From: an uncultured Clostridia bacterium
GTDB lineage: Bacteria; Bacillota; Clostridia; Oscillospirales; Acutalibacteraceae
Assembly: GCA_904397895.1 (NCBI GenBank)
Contig: CAJFOZ010000016.1
Location: forward strand, 21,169-85,168
Direction: 5' to 3'
DNA length: 64,000 bases
The first letter of the stretch is position 1; each line of letters begins with the position of its first letter. Below, in pieces: positions 45,807-54,696 of this stretch. The position numbers and the translations under genes are program-made. Under the pieces are notes generated by a model. It was not told the origin of the DNA and made no database searches. It saw only the letters and a list, made by a program, of their open reading frames with translations.

Positions 45807-47756
45807 TTACTCCACATTGCGCAGGTTCTTAACCGTGCGGAACGGACGTCCGCCACCTTCATAGAACCGGCTGAACATTTCGTAATACTCTAGCCTCAGC
45901 ACTTGAATCCCGACAAGCAATCCCTCCAAAGCAGATACAATTGCATTGCCGATGATTGCTGTTATTGTGTATCCGATAGGGCCAAATAGGCCAGCGATCG
46001 TAAAGACCACCATCATCATACCGGCATGCACCAATGCAAATGCGCCCACGCGCAAGAACGAGAGGGTGTTTGTAAAGTAGCTCAGCAGGAATTCAAACAT
46101 CTCAAAGAAATTTTCGACGATGTATCCTCCAATTTGTTCCGGCATCCAGTTTTTCTTGCCGGAAACAAGATCACTGAGCGGGCCGCGGAAGAAAATACAG
46201 AATAGCGGCACCACAATCAAAATAAGGATATAGGCTATATTCATCACCGGGATTTGGAAAACCATCTGAAGCAGCGCGCCTACAATCAAGGAAGTGTAAA
46301 ACACCAGGCCGGCCACGCCGCTGGGACCAAATAATCCCGTTTCAAAATCTCGCCGTCGCAAGGCCGAATAGATATTGAGAATCATAGAGACAATAGCCAT
46401 TAATACGCCCAATCCAACGGCCGAAAGAAGGATGATAATGATATGTTCTCCTTCCATCACCTTGAAAGGCTTCACTCCTAGGACGTTTTCATAGAAGCCG
46501 TCCAGAACTCCTTCAAAACCGAAAACCTCACCGTAAACCAAGCCGAACAGGGAAGAAAAAATACCGACACGCATGAGGATTGGCCCCAGCTTCATCTTCA
46601 TTTTCTTCCACATGAAGGCCCCTACACCGATCACCAAAAGCCCTTGGCCGAAGTCGCCAAACATGATGCCAAATAAAATAGAATATGTAATGGCTACAAA
46701 TCCTGTGGGATCGATTTCCCGATAGGTCGGCAAACCAAACATATCGACAAACATTTCAAAAGGTTTGGTAAGCCAATTGTTTTTCAGGCGCGTAGGAGGA
46801 TTGGCCTCCGCCTTGGGATGAATGGGATCCGGTTCCTCTGGCGGATCTATGATGCACTGTGTGTCATTCATCCGATCGTAATGGGCTTTTAATGCCTTCG
46901 CCCTCTTGGCCGGGATCCATCCGATAACGTGATATAACCCGCCGTGCTTCGCAGCGCAACGTTTTAGATTAAAGATGTCGCTGAGATGGAGCAGATAAGC
47001 ACCGATTGCTTCCACTTGATCCCGTTCTTTTTGCCAAAGCTCCTGCATTTTTTGGCGGGATTCCTCTAGCTTTTTCTCATTGAGTTCTACCGCCCTCTGG
47101 AGTTTTTCAATGCCTTCTTTTGGAGTGCCATTGACTCCCGGAACACGCAGGCGTTCAAAATACAAGTGGGAGAAAATGCGGTCAATCTTATCTGCATGAT
47201 CGTGAGGGCAGAAATAAACACCCCAATAATGGGTATCGTCTGTAGAACAGGGAATGAAGATCAGGTAAGGGTTGCTGGAATAAGCTTGTAATTTTGGATA
47301 ACTGTCTCGGGGAATACGTCCAAAGCGAACTTTAATAAATTCACTGGAAAATACCTGATCCAGCCGTGTATCCAATTCCTTAAAATGCTCCAGCTGAGAG
47401 ATGTAAAGACGGTCCCTTGCAATGGCGTCTTGCAACGTCTTTTGCCGGGAGGCCAAAACGCTAAACTGCGTTCCTACATCTTCAATGTAACTCTCAATTT
47501 CAGCGATTTCCATGGGAGTTACCTTTCTATGTTCCATATCGATTGGGGGAGAATTGGCCTTGGATAAGTCGTTTAGTAGCTGCAACTTCTGGGTGTAAGG
47601 ATTCTCTTCATTGATGGATGTGTAACCACTGGTATCGTCCAAAAAGGCCATGGTCTTTTCGGGATGGAATTCCTCATTTACCAGGATTTCCGCATCCCGA
47701 TCGAAGTTTTCCATCTTTCCCAGTAGGTTGACGAGCATCATCTTTTCAATCGCCAT
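45807..47756 (-). CDS. ntpI: V-type ATP synthase subunit I
   Basis: A 649-residue a/I subunit. The N-terminal cytosolic half carries coiled coils (about residues 90-135 and 210-260). The C-terminal half has about seven to eight membrane helices with FGIMFGDFGQGLLVIGVG and LSFLRVGAFALVHAGMM; the Arg in the latter faces the rotor carboxylate. GGGCGGGTGC precedes the ATG. Confidence 0.95.
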   Translation of the reverse strand: MAIEKMMLVNLLGKMENFDRDAEILVNEEFHPEKTMAFLDDTSGYTSINEENPYTQKLQLLNDLSKANSPPIDMEHRKVTPMEIAEIESYIEDVGTQFSVLASRQKTLQDAIARDRLYISQLEHFKELDTRLDQVFSSEFIKVRFGRIPRDSYPKLQAYSSNPYLIFIPCSTDDTHYWGVYFCPHDHADKIDRIFSHLYFERLRVPGVNGTPKEGIEKLQRAVELNEKKLEESRQKMQELWQKERDQVEAIGAYLLHLSDIFNLKRCAAKHGGLYHVIGWIPAKRAKALKAHYDRMNDTQCIIDPPEEPDPIHPKAEANPPTRLKNNWLTKPFEMFVDMFGLPTYREIDPTGFVAITYSILFGIMFGDFGQGLLVIGVGAFMWKKMKMKLGPILMRVGIFSSLFGLVYGEVFGFEGVLDGFYENVLGVKPFKVMEGEHIIIILLSAVGLGVLMAIVSMILNIYSALRRRDFETGLFGPSGVAGLVFYTSLIVGALLQMVFQIPVMNIAYILILIVVPLFCIFFRGPLSDLVSGKKNWMPEQIGGYIVENFFEMFEFLLSYFTNTLSFLRVGAFALVHAGMMMVVFTIAGLFGPIGYTITAIIGNAIVSALEGLLVGIQVLRLEYYEMFSRFYEGGGRPFRTVKNLRNVE

Positions 47757-47776
47757 TTGTGAGCACCCGCCCTTGT

Positions 47777-48829
47777 TTATGAGTTTTCCAAAATCAGCAT
47801 TTCTCTGATCTGGTCTTGGCTTAATTGATATCGAATTCCTTCGATGATATTGATGATATTGTGAAGTTCTATTCGAGAAAAAACACTATAAGCTGCGAAG
47901 ATGGAGGATGGGTTTACTGAAAAGTGCAGCATGTGGATAGCTTTCTGAAATAGGATCTGCTGAAAACGCTGCTCATAATATAAATAATCCTTATCTTGGG
48001 GCATCTTTTTGCCGTATTTACTCTTTTGAAAAATACGCAGCACTTCATCTGCCGATTCAGCTTCCAGCATATCTTCCAATAGCTTTGGAGTAATATAAAG
48101 CCAATGGGAAATCAAGCAGGATCGGATGAACTGAGGGGAGAGTCTAAATCCTTTCTTTAACCTTACAATGCGCAAAACATTTTCCAGTTCCGCCTCCATG
48201 TTGTAGAGCTCCGATAATTCCTTGCGAGCTGAACCATGGGTATTTTTCTTAATCAAAGAAAAAATCGTATCGTAAAGGTACGTATTGAGAGTGGTTTCGA
48301 TTCCTGTGAAATCCAACGGCTGGCCTTCCTGAGGCTTAAACTTCTTGAGCATGGCCGCATATTCCGTATCCGCCAAAACAGAGAGGATTTCATCGAAGGT
48401 TTTGCATTTTGCCAATCCAATCAGGTTGATCTCTGTGTGATTGGCAAAAAAGGTAGGGAGACGAAATAAGTACTCATCCTCTTTCCCAAACGACAAAAGC
48501 CTCAGGCAATGCAAAAGCTGCTCAATCTCATTGCGACGGATAATGATTTTATAAAAAAAGCTGCTTCCTGCAAACTCAAATGCACACAGGGAAGAGAAAT
48601 CTTCAAATTGGCGTCGATGAAGCAATTCTTCCAACCTGCCCCGATGGACATCCGTATTTTTCACTTCGTCCAGGATGGAATCATAATAGGTATTGTTTTT
48701 TAAATAAAGAGCTGCTTCTCCCACCGACTGACAGGCTAATAGATCATTATAGTTTTGAGCGGTGAGACGATGGCCAAATTTGGCCATCACCTTGGCCCAG
48801 ATGGTGTTGTTGGACAAACTACCGAGCAT
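47777..48829 (-). CDS. ntpC: V-type ATP synthase subunit C
   Basis: A 350-residue subunit C (d-type), the socket between the central stalk and the membrane rotor. All-helical, with NNTIWAKVMAKFGHRLTAQNYNDLLACQS at the start and several aromatic-rich helices. The ATG at 48829 follows GGAGG; an in-frame TTG 12 bp earlier lies in that site. Confidence 0.9.
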   Translation of the reverse strand: MLGSLSNNTIWAKVMAKFGHRLTAQNYNDLLACQSVGEAALYLKNNTYYDSILDEVKNTDVHRGRLEELLHRRQFEDFSSLCAFEFAGSSFFYKIIIRRNEIEQLLHCLRLLSFGKEDEYLFRLPTFFANHTEINLIGLAKCKTFDEILSVLADTEYAAMLKKFKPQEGQPLDFTGIETTLNTYLYDTIFSLIKKNTHGSARKELSELYNMEAELENVLRIVRLKKGFRLSPQFIRSCLISHWLYITPKLLEDMLEAESADEVLRIFQKSKYGKKMPQDKDYLYYEQRFQQILFQKAIHMLHFSVNPSSIFAAYSVFSRIELHNIINIIEGIRYQLSQDQIREMLILENS

Positions 48830-48911
48830 CGTGACCTCCAATCCGCCGCCTCACAAGAATTAGACGGCAAAAGTGCTGCGGCCATGCTTCAGTCAACAGG
48901 CCGTATGGTCT

Positions 48912-49223
48912 TTACTGCGCTATGGTTTGGGACACGATTTGTTCAACCCAAGCGTCAAAATTTCTTTTGCATGTATCGTCCAGCCTTTGCCGAATGAGCT
49001 GATACTTTTGGACCGTAGCTTCCCATTCCTCGTCTGCAAACCCATGCTCTTTTTCCTCAATCTGGCTGATCTTTTCCTTTGCACGATTGAGATATTGCTC
49101 CTTGAGCGTTCTTTTCCGATCTTCAATAGAAAGTTCCGCCTGAGCACGCATAGACGAGGCGTCTTCTGTCAATTGCCTAGCCTGCTCATCCATCTCAAGG
49201 ATCCGACGAATGGTATCTTGCAT
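48912..49223 (-). CDS. coiled-coil V-type ATPase accessory subunit (G/H-like)
   Basis: A 103-residue, highly charged and almost wholly helical protein (RRILEMDEQARQLTEDASSM, then many Glu/Lys/Gln residues). It is the first gene of the V-type ATPase operon, 82 bp before ntpC. Position and coiled-coil character suggest the peripheral-stalk partner of subunit E (NtpF/AtpH-like in other systems), but sequence alone does not prove it. AAGGGAG precedes the ATG at 49223. Confidence 0.75.
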   Translation of the reverse strand: MQDTIRRILEMDEQARQLTEDASSMRAQAELSIEDRKRTLKEQYLNRAKEKISQIEEKEHGFADEEWEATVQKYQLIRQRLDDTCKRNFDAWVEQIVSQTIAQ

Positions 49224-49317
49224 AGTAGCATCTCCCTTACAAAACACAAATAAAGCAAACGTAAAAGTACCCCATTGTATCACCGCCAAAGGGATTCACT
49301 CCAATGTTATGCTAAAA

Positions 49318-49350
49318 TGGAGGGGGAGAACGCATAACGTCCTCCCCACA
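49318..49350 (-). other. hairpin in the V-type ATPase operon leader
   Basis: GGGGAG and CTCCCC arms (extended by weaker pairs) surround a 10-15 base loop, between the operon promoter and the first gene. A short CATTTTAG follows on the minus strand. It may attenuate or protect the transcript. Confidence 0.4.
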
Positions 49351-49409
49351 TTGGTTGATCCAAAATAGGTATGGGGTATTAAAACTCCCTTATCGTTTTG
49401 TCCTAACAG

Positions 49410-49438
49410 ATTATATACCTATTTTTCTATGATTACAA
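49410..49438 (-). promoter_or_regulatory. promoter of the V-type ATPase operon
   Basis: On the minus strand, TTGTAA (49438-49433), 17 bp and TATAAT (49415-49410). This gives a leader of about 180 bases. Confidence 0.6.
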
Positions 49439-49465
49439 TATGAAAATAATAGACAATCTTAGTCA

Positions 49466-49487
49466 CAAAACAACAGAATTTTGTTGT
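49466..49487 (-). terminator. weak terminator after the UPF0210 gene
   Basis: ACAACA and TGTTGT arms around a 6-base AT loop, followed on the minus strand by TTTG. It lies 18 bp past the stop codon. Confidence 0.4.
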
Positions 49488-49504
49488 AAAAGCTGGAACA
49501 ATCC

Positions 49505-50866
49505 CTAGTTTTTTAAACTCTGGAGCGGTGCAGGAATGCGTCCCCCTCGATGGATGAATTGAGCAGGGGAAGTGGTGTTGACCGGCATAATCGGTCCTCC
49601 GCCCAACAATCCGCCAAAGGAGAGTTCTTCTCCAGCCTCTTTGCCAATGGCTGGAATGACTCGGACAGCCGTCGTTTTGGAATTGACCATACCAATAGCG
49701 GCTTCATCAGCGATAATGGCCGAGATAATCTCCGCCGTTGTATCTCCAGGAATAGCGATCATGTCCAAGCCAACCGAGCATACTGAAGTCATAGCCTCTA
49801 ATTTCTCCAAAGTAAGACAACCGGAACGGGCGGCGTCGATCATGCCGGCATCTTCCGTCACAGGGATAAATGCGCCGGACAAACCTCCTACGTGGGAGGA
49901 CGCCATAGCACCGCCCTTTTTGACTGCGTCGTTGAGCAATGCCAAAGCGGCTGTTGTGCCGTGAGATCCGCATTGCTTTAATCCCATCTCCTCCAAGATA
50001 TGAGCCACTGAATCGCCTACCGCTGGTGTGGGAGCCAGGGAAAGATCCACAATACCAAAAGGAACACACAGCCTTTTGGAAGCTTCCCGTGCCACCAATT
50101 GTCCCATCCTTGTGATCTTAAAAGCAGTGCGTTTCACCGTGTCGGCCACCTCTGTTAGATCGCTGTCGGGGCTCAGTTTCTGTAAAGCGGCACGCACTAC
50201 GCCGGGGCCGGATACGCCCACATTGATGACGCAGTCCGGTTCCCCTGCGCCGTGGAAGGCACCCGCCATAAAGGGGTTATCTTCAGGGGCATTGCAAAAC
50301 ACCACCAGTTTTGCGCAACCGATGCAGTCCCGATCGGCGGTAATTTCCGCCGTTTGACGCACAATTTTACCCATCATCGCCACAGCATCCATATTGATAC
50401 CGGTTTTGGTGGAGCCGATGTTGACCGATGAACAAACATGTTCCGTCACCGAAAGGGCTTCCGGGATGCTTTGGATCAACGCATAGTCGCCTGGGGCAAA
50501 ACCCTTTTGCACCAAAGCCGAATATCCCCCGATGAAGTTGACGCCCACTGTCTGCGCGGCTTTTTCCAACGTCATGGCAAAACGGACGGTGTTCATAGTC
50601 TGGCAGGAGGCGGCGATCATAGCGATAGGGGTGACGGCAATCCTTTTATTGATAATCGGAATACCGTATTCCTTTTCGATATCTTGGCCGACCTTTACCA
50701 GATCCTTTGCATAACGGCAAATCTTATCGTAAATTTTTGCGCAGGCGGCCTCCACATCCGGATCGCAACAGTCCAAAAGTGAGATGCCCATGGTAATGGT
50801 GCGGACATCCAGATGCTCATTGTTAATCATATTGATGGTTTCTAAAATATCACGAGCGTTTAACAT
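49505..50866 (-). CDS. UPF0210 (PFL-like) family protein
   Basis: A 453-residue protein of the UPF0210/DUF711 group, distantly similar to glycyl-radical enzymes in fold but without a clear radical loop. It begins [28 protein letters not shown] and has a glycine-rich centre ([12 protein letters not shown]). Function unknown. The ATG at 50866 follows TGGAGG. It is paired with the ACT protein of the next entry, 39 bp apart, as in many Firmicutes. Confidence 0.9.
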   Translation of the reverse strand: MLNARDILETINMINNEHLDVRTITMGISLLDCCDPDVEAACAKIYDKICRYAKDLVKVGQDIEKEYGIPIINKRIAVTPIAMIAASCQTMNTVRFAMTLEKAAQTVGVNFIGGYSALVQKGFAPGDYALIQSIPEALSVTEHVCSSVNIGSTKTGINMDAVAMMGKIVRQTAEITADRDCIGCAKLVVFCNAPEDNPFMAGAFHGAGEPDCVINVGVSGPGVVRAALQKLSPDSDLTEVADTVKRTAFKITRMGQLVAREASKRLCVPFGIVDLSLAPTPAVGDSVAHILEEMGLKQCGSHGTTAALALLNDAVKKGGAMASSHVGGLSGAFIPVTEDAGMIDAARSGCLTLEKLEAMTSVCSVGLDMIAIPGDTTAEIISAIIADEAAIGMVNSKTTAVRVIPAIGKEAGEELSFGGLLGGGPIMPVNTTSPAQFIHRGGRIPAPLQSLKN

Positions 50867-50905
50867 AAAAATCCTCCAATTCAAACAATAGGATATCCAG
50901 CCAGT

Positions 50906-51175
50906 TTAGATACGGTGCATAGAGTTAAAGATATCCTCGTGCATCATCTGAATGGAAAGGCCCATATCTTCCCCAAGCTGCTTCATGCGGTCGGATAGTT
51001 CCGTAAAAGGGACGCTGCATTTTTCCATATCCACCATCATGGTCATGGCAAACAGATCTTGCAGCACCGATTGCGTCACCTCGATGACATTCACATTGCT
51101 TTCATAACACAAGGTGGTTACCTTGGCCAGAATTCCCATCATGTCTTTTCCGATTACAGTAATGACAGCGCGCAT
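50906..51175 (-). CDS. UPF0237 ACT domain protein
   Basis: An 89-residue single ACT domain (MRAVITVIGKDMMGILAKVTTLCYESNVNVIEVTQ). It is conserved next to UPF0210 genes, so it may sense an amino acid or other ligand for that partner. GGGAGG lies 9 bp upstream of the ATG at 51175. Confidence 0.92.
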   Translation of the reverse strand: MRAVITVIGKDMMGILAKVTTLCYESNVNVIEVTQSVLQDLFAMTMMVDMEKCSVPFTELSDRMKQLGEDMGLSIQMMHEDIFNSMHRI

Positions 51176-51251
51176 AATAAAAAATCCTCCCTCATTTGCT
51201 TGGTCGACAGCATTTTCATGTCTCGTCTGGTCAAAGACGCATCTGCCTTTC

Positions 51252-51280
51252 ATTATGCATTTTTGTCAGAATTTTGTCAA
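51252..51280 (-). promoter_or_regulatory. promoter of the UPF0237-UPF0210 operon
   Basis: On the minus strand, TTGACA (51280-51275), 17 bp and CATAAT (51257-51252). Confidence 0.65.
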
Positions 51281-51359
51281 GTTTTTTGCCATGCTGTAAA
51301 ATCATCAGGGATGTTTTGAATTTTCTTTTGATGGAGTGCATGCATTTGTCGGATTTTTG

Positions 51360-51368
51360 TGTTATAAT
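51360..51368 (+). promoter_or_regulatory. extended -10 promoter of the DUF896 gene
   Basis: TGTTATAAT forms an extended -10 element (TGn plus TATAAT). The -35 region is poor. The start codon is 75 bp downstream. Confidence 0.4.
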
Positions 51369-51442
51369 GGGGTTAGTATTTAAATAGGTAGGTAAATAAA
51401 CCCTGGAATAGGGAATGTGTAAGAAAGAGGGCATGATCAAAA

Positions 51443-51655
51443 ATGAATCAACGTCAGATCAGCCGGATCAATGAACTGGCTAAAAAAAGCCGTGAGATCG
51501 GCCTCACCCCAGAGGAAAAAGAGGAGCAACACGAATTGCGTAAACAGTACATTTTAGCTTATCGCCGCAGTTTAACAGCAGCTTTGGATAACATTGTCAT
51601 TGAAAAGGACGGCAAACAAATCCCTCTTTCCAAAAAGGATTCCATAAAAAGCTAA
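51443..51655 (+). CDS. DUF896 (YnzC-like) small protein
   Basis: A 70-residue protein of the DUF896 family: RQISRINELAKKSREIGLTPEEKEEQHELRKQYI is the whole-family signature, a short helical hairpin. B. subtilis YnzC is SOS-linked; no LexA box is evident here. An AGAGGGC site precedes the ATG. Confidence 0.9.
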   Translation: MNQRQISRINELAKKSREIGLTPEEKEEQHELRKQYILAYRRSLTAALDNIVIEKDGKQIPLSKKDSIKS

Positions 51656-51674
51656 AATTGGGTGGGATTGCGCC

Positions 51675-51703
51675 TTGACAAATGGGCATATGCACAGTAT
51701 AAT
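51675..51703 (+). promoter_or_regulatory. consensus promoter of the DUF134-mrp operon
   Basis: TTGACA (51675-51680), exactly 17 bp and TATAAT (51698-51703), a full match to the sigma-A consensus. The spacer is most of the left arm of an inverted repeat. Confidence 0.85.
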
Positions 51704-51728
51704 TTCTGCTGTGCATATGCCCATTTGT
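51678..51728. repeat. perfect 20-bp inverted repeat around the -10 box (probable operator)
   Basis: Arms at 51678-51697 and 51709-51728 are exact reverse complements, separated by 11 bp that begin with the TATAAT box. Each arm holds the palindrome GCATATGC core within GGGCATATGCACAG. The right arm lies in the transcribed leader. The layout suggests a dimeric regulator bound on both sides of the -10, most simply the DUF134 protein encoded next. Confidence 0.85.
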
Positions 51729-51747
51729 ATGATATGGGAGGTGGAGT

Positions 51748-52113
51748 ATGCCGCGGATTTCCAAATGCAGACGTGTTTGTGCCGAGCCAAAATGCCGGTT
51801 GTTCCTTCCGGATACCGGTGGCCAGCGGGAATGCGTCGTCATCAATGTGGAGGAATTGGAAGCACTGCGGTTGTGCGATCTGGAAGGCTTGGATCAGGAG
51901 GAAGCGGCGCGGCACATGGACGTATCCCGTGGGACGGTCCAACGTATCTTAACGGCAGCCAGGAGGAAGGCGGCGCTTGCTTTGGTCGATGGAAAGAGCA
52001 TCTCAATTGAAGGCGGTCATTACACCGTCACTGATATGCGCTTCCAATGCAGCCAGAATTGTATGCAATGCCCCTATCAGTGGGGGGAAGGTCCTTCTGC
52101 TCAGAAGGAGTAG
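51748..52113 (+). CDS. DUF134 family DNA-binding protein
   Basis: A 121-residue protein of the DUF134 family. It starts with Cys-containing RISKCRRVCAEPKCRLF. A sigma-70 region 4-like helix-turn-helix follows at about residues 50-80 (LDQEEAARHMDVSRGTVQRIL). A Cys cluster, CSQNCMQCPY, is near the end and may bind metal or an Fe-S cluster. ATGGGAGGTGG precedes the ATG. Autoregulation through the inverted repeat upstream is an inference. Confidence 0.9.
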   Translation: MPRISKCRRVCAEPKCRLFLPDTGGQRECVVINVEELEALRLCDLEGLDQEEAARHMDVSRGTVQRILTAARRKAALALVDGKSISIEGGHYTVTDMRFQCSQNCMQCPYQWGEGPSAQKE

Positions 52114-52203
52114 GGTAGATCTTCGGACGCTGTCCCTCGCCCGGCGGAGGGGACAGGTGATGTTACGATTGATTTGAAGGCCGCCGGAGATTGGAGAATT
52201 ACA

Positions 52204-53037
52204 ATGAGCGAATCTTGTTCTCATGACTGCGGATCTTGCAGCAGCAATTGTTCGGAACGTCAGCCCAGTCCGGCTGATTTTTTGGAAAAACCCCATGAAA
52301 TGAGCAATATCAAAAAAGTGATCGGTGTCGTCAGCGGCAAAGGCGGCGTAGGTAAATCTTTGGTTACCTCCCTGATGTCGGTGCTCATGAACCGTCGCGG
52401 CCATCGTACCGCCATTTTGGATGCTGATATCACGGGCCCGTCCATCCCCACCATGTTTGGCCTGCGCGAAAAAGCCACCGGCAGCGATCTGGGGCTTTAT
52501 CCCGTCCGCTCCCAAATGGGGATCAGCGTCATGTCCCTCAACCTCCTGCTGGAAAACGAAAGCGATCCTGTGGTGTGGAGAGGCCCCATCATCGCCGGTA
52601 CCGTAAAGCAATTCTGGACCGACGTGATTTGGTCGGATGTGGATTACATGTTTGTGGACATGCCTCCCGGAACCGGCGACGTCCCGCTGACTGTGTTCCA
52701 ATCCATTCCGCTGGACGGTATCATCGTGGTCACTTCTCCCCAAGAACTGGTGGGCATGATTGTATCCAAGGCCGTCAACATGGCTAGGCTCATGAATGTA
52801 CCGATTTTGGGCATTGTGGAAAATATGAGCTATGTGGAATGCCCGGACTGCAAAAAGCAGATCAAGGTATTTGGCGAAAGCCACATCGATCAAACGGCCG
52901 CTGAATATGGATTGCCGGTTCTCGGCAAGATCCCGATGGATCCCGCTTTGGCAAAAGTATGCGACGCCGGCGCTGTGGAACTATTCGAAGGCGATTGGTT
53001 GGATCATGCTGCCGACAAAGTAGAAGAACTTGCATAA
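52204..53037 (+). CDS. Mrp/NBP35 family Fe-S cluster carrier ATPase
   Basis: A 277-residue P-loop ATPase of the Mrp/NBP35 family that moves [4Fe-4S] clusters to apoproteins. A Cys-rich N terminus (CSHDCGSCSSNC) is followed by GVVSGKGGVGKSLVTSLM (deviant Walker A), MPPGTGDVPLTVFQS and the CPDC motif (residues 218-221 or so) that holds the bridging cluster. It is 90 bp after the DUF134 gene, and the two probably share a transcript. Confidence 0.94.
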   Translation: MSESCSHDCGSCSSNCSERQPSPADFLEKPHEMSNIKKVIGVVSGKGGVGKSLVTSLMSVLMNRRGHRTAILDADITGPSIPTMFGLREKATGSDLGLYPVRSQMGISVMSLNLLLENESDPVVWRGPIIAGTVKQFWTDVIWSDVDYMFVDMPPGTGDVPLTVFQSIPLDGIIVVTSPQELVGMIVSKAVNMARLMNVPILGIVENMSYVECPDCKKQIKVFGESHIDQTAAEYGLPVLGKIPMDPALAKVCDAGAVELFEGDWLDHAADKVEELA

Positions 53038-53069
53038 AATTTCTTGTAAAGATATTCAGCTTTACAGAT

Positions 53070-53108
53070 AAAAACCTCCCTTATGTGACAAAAGGGAGGT
53101 TTTTTCTT
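53070..53108 (+). terminator. terminator after the mrp-type gene
   Basis: Perfect 13-bp arms (53070-53082 and 53092-53104) and T-rich flanks on both strands. It can also serve the convergent GNAT gene. Confidence 0.9.
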
Positions 53109-53130
53109 TGTTCTGGCTTAAAATGATCTA

Positions 53131-53637
53131 TTATAAGGTTTTTAACATGCGTAAATCCGTCGTTTCTTGGTCTCCTATTTTACTGTAAAGCAATTCACTT
53201 GTCAGACAAAAACCCATTTTCTCATAAAAACGACGGGCCCTTTTGTTTTGCTCCAGCACCCAAAGCGACGCAAGGGAACATTTCATCTCTTTCAGCCGAT
53301 CCAAAACCCACTGCATCAAAGCAGCCGATACCCCTTTGCCCCAAAAGTCAGGCAAAAAATAAAAAGAAACAATCTCGCCGACTTGCCCATCCCCATACGG
53401 CTGATCGCTTATTTTATAGGTGACACAACCGGCCGGTTTGCCATCCACTTCTAAAATAGCCCCTTTTAAAATGACGCCAAGGGCCTCTTGAAAGAATCCC
53501 GTCCACCGTTGTGAATCCATCGTATCGAGAAAATGGTCGTCAATCATGCCCCGATAACACATGATCCAGCTTTGATAGTGGATGTCATTGAGCATCTGGG
53601 CATGCTGGGCGGAGGCTGGATAAATTGTATACTGCAT
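53131..53637 (-). CDS. GNAT family N-acetyltransferase
   Basis: A 168-residue GNAT protein. The acetyl-CoA-binding motif A is FYFLPDFWGKGVSAALMQWVL, followed by LWVLEQNKRARRFYEKMGF (motif B). The substrate cannot be predicted; related proteins acetylate amines or protein N termini. A GAAGGAGATGC-type site lies before the ATG. Confidence 0.9.
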   Translation of the reverse strand: MQYTIYPASAQHAQMLNDIHYQSWIMCYRGMIDDHFLDTMDSQRWTGFFQEALGVILKGAILEVDGKPAGCVTYKISDQPYGDGQVGEIVSFYFLPDFWGKGVSAALMQWVLDRLKEMKCSLASLWVLEQNKRARRFYEKMGFCLTSELLYSKIGDQETTDLRMLKTL

Positions 53638-53773
53638 GATTGCATCTCCTTGTCTCGATTAGGGATTCTTAGATTGTACCACAGATCCAAATTATAGGCT
53701 AGTATTTGGCTAGGTGGTTCCTTTCTGGGAAAAATTGTGGTATGATAGATACCGCAAAGGAGGGATCGCAACC

Positions 53774-54586
53774 ATGTCCTATCAATTTATGGCTGATACA
53801 CACACCCATTCCGACAGCTCCCCGGATGGAATTGACCCGCCTACTAGCTTGTGCGAACGAGCGGTAAAACGGGGATTGATTGCCATTGCCATTACAGATC
53901 ATTGCGAAATGAACAGCTTTTATCAGGATCACTATGACCGTTCTCTCCGTCAAGCCGTGTTTGAAACCGTCAAGGCCAGGGAGGTCTTCCGTGGCCGGGT
54001 GAAAGTATTGGTGGGCGTCGAGATGGGGCAGGCCACTCAAAATTATGCGTGTGCCGAACGCGTTTCTCATACCCCGATGTTGGATTTCGTTCTGGCTTCG
54101 CTGCACAATGTCCGCGGCAAGCAGGATTTTTATTATTTGGACTATAAAAAGGAAAACATCAAACGGCTTCTGGAAAGTTACTTTTCCGAGATGCTGGAGC
54201 TGGTGCAGTGGGGACATTTTGACAGCCTTGCACATCTGACCTATCCTTTGCGGTATATCCAAGGCGTCCATGGCATCCAAGTGGATCTATCTCCCTACAG
54301 CGATTTAATCGACGATATCCTTCAAACCCTCGCCTCCCAAGAAAAGGGGTTGGAAATCAACACTTCGACTCTGGATTCCCCGCTAGGCTCCACCATGCCT
54401 GATCTCAAGATCATCCGCCGCTTTAAGGAGCTAGGAGGGGAAATCATCACCGTAGGATCGGATTCTCACCAATCGGCCCGGGTGGGCTTTGGCATTGAGA
54501 AGGGAATGGACTTAGCAAAACAAGCCGGATTTACCCGAGTGGCCTATTTTGAGCAGCACAAACCTGTGTTTTTATCTCTCAACTGA
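53774..54586 (+). CDS. PHP domain phosphatase, HisJ (histidinol-phosphatase) family
   Basis: A 270-residue PHP protein. The metal-binding motifs ADTHTHSDSSPDG, ITDHCEMN, GVEMGQA and the late GSDSHQ are all present. HisJ family members hydrolyse histidinol phosphate, but no other his genes are near, so the substrate may differ. AAAGGAGGG places the start at 53774. Confidence 0.88.
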   Translation: MSYQFMADTHTHSDSSPDGIDPPTSLCERAVKRGLIAIAITDHCEMNSFYQDHYDRSLRQAVFETVKAREVFRGRVKVLVGVEMGQATQNYACAERVSHTPMLDFVLASLHNVRGKQDFYYLDYKKENIKRLLESYFSEMLELVQWGHFDSLAHLTYPLRYIQGVHGIQVDLSPYSDLIDDILQTLASQEKGLEINTSTLDSPLGSTMPDLKIIRRFKELGGEIITVGSDSHQSARVGFGIEKGMDLAKQAGFTRVAYFEQHKPVFLSLN

Positions 54587-54589
54587 TTG

Positions 54590-54618
54590 TTGCATCTCAG
54601 GATATGTTGCGCTATAAT
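54590..54618 (+). promoter_or_regulatory. promoter of the Lrp/aminotransferase operon
   Basis: TTGCAT (54590-54595), 17 bp and TATAAT (54613-54618). Confidence 0.65.
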
Positions 54619-54696
54619 AATGCAAATTCTGTATTTTTGTTTTGTATTCAGGGTCATGGGACCCAATCGGTTCAAACTTAAAAGGAGGGAATAACA

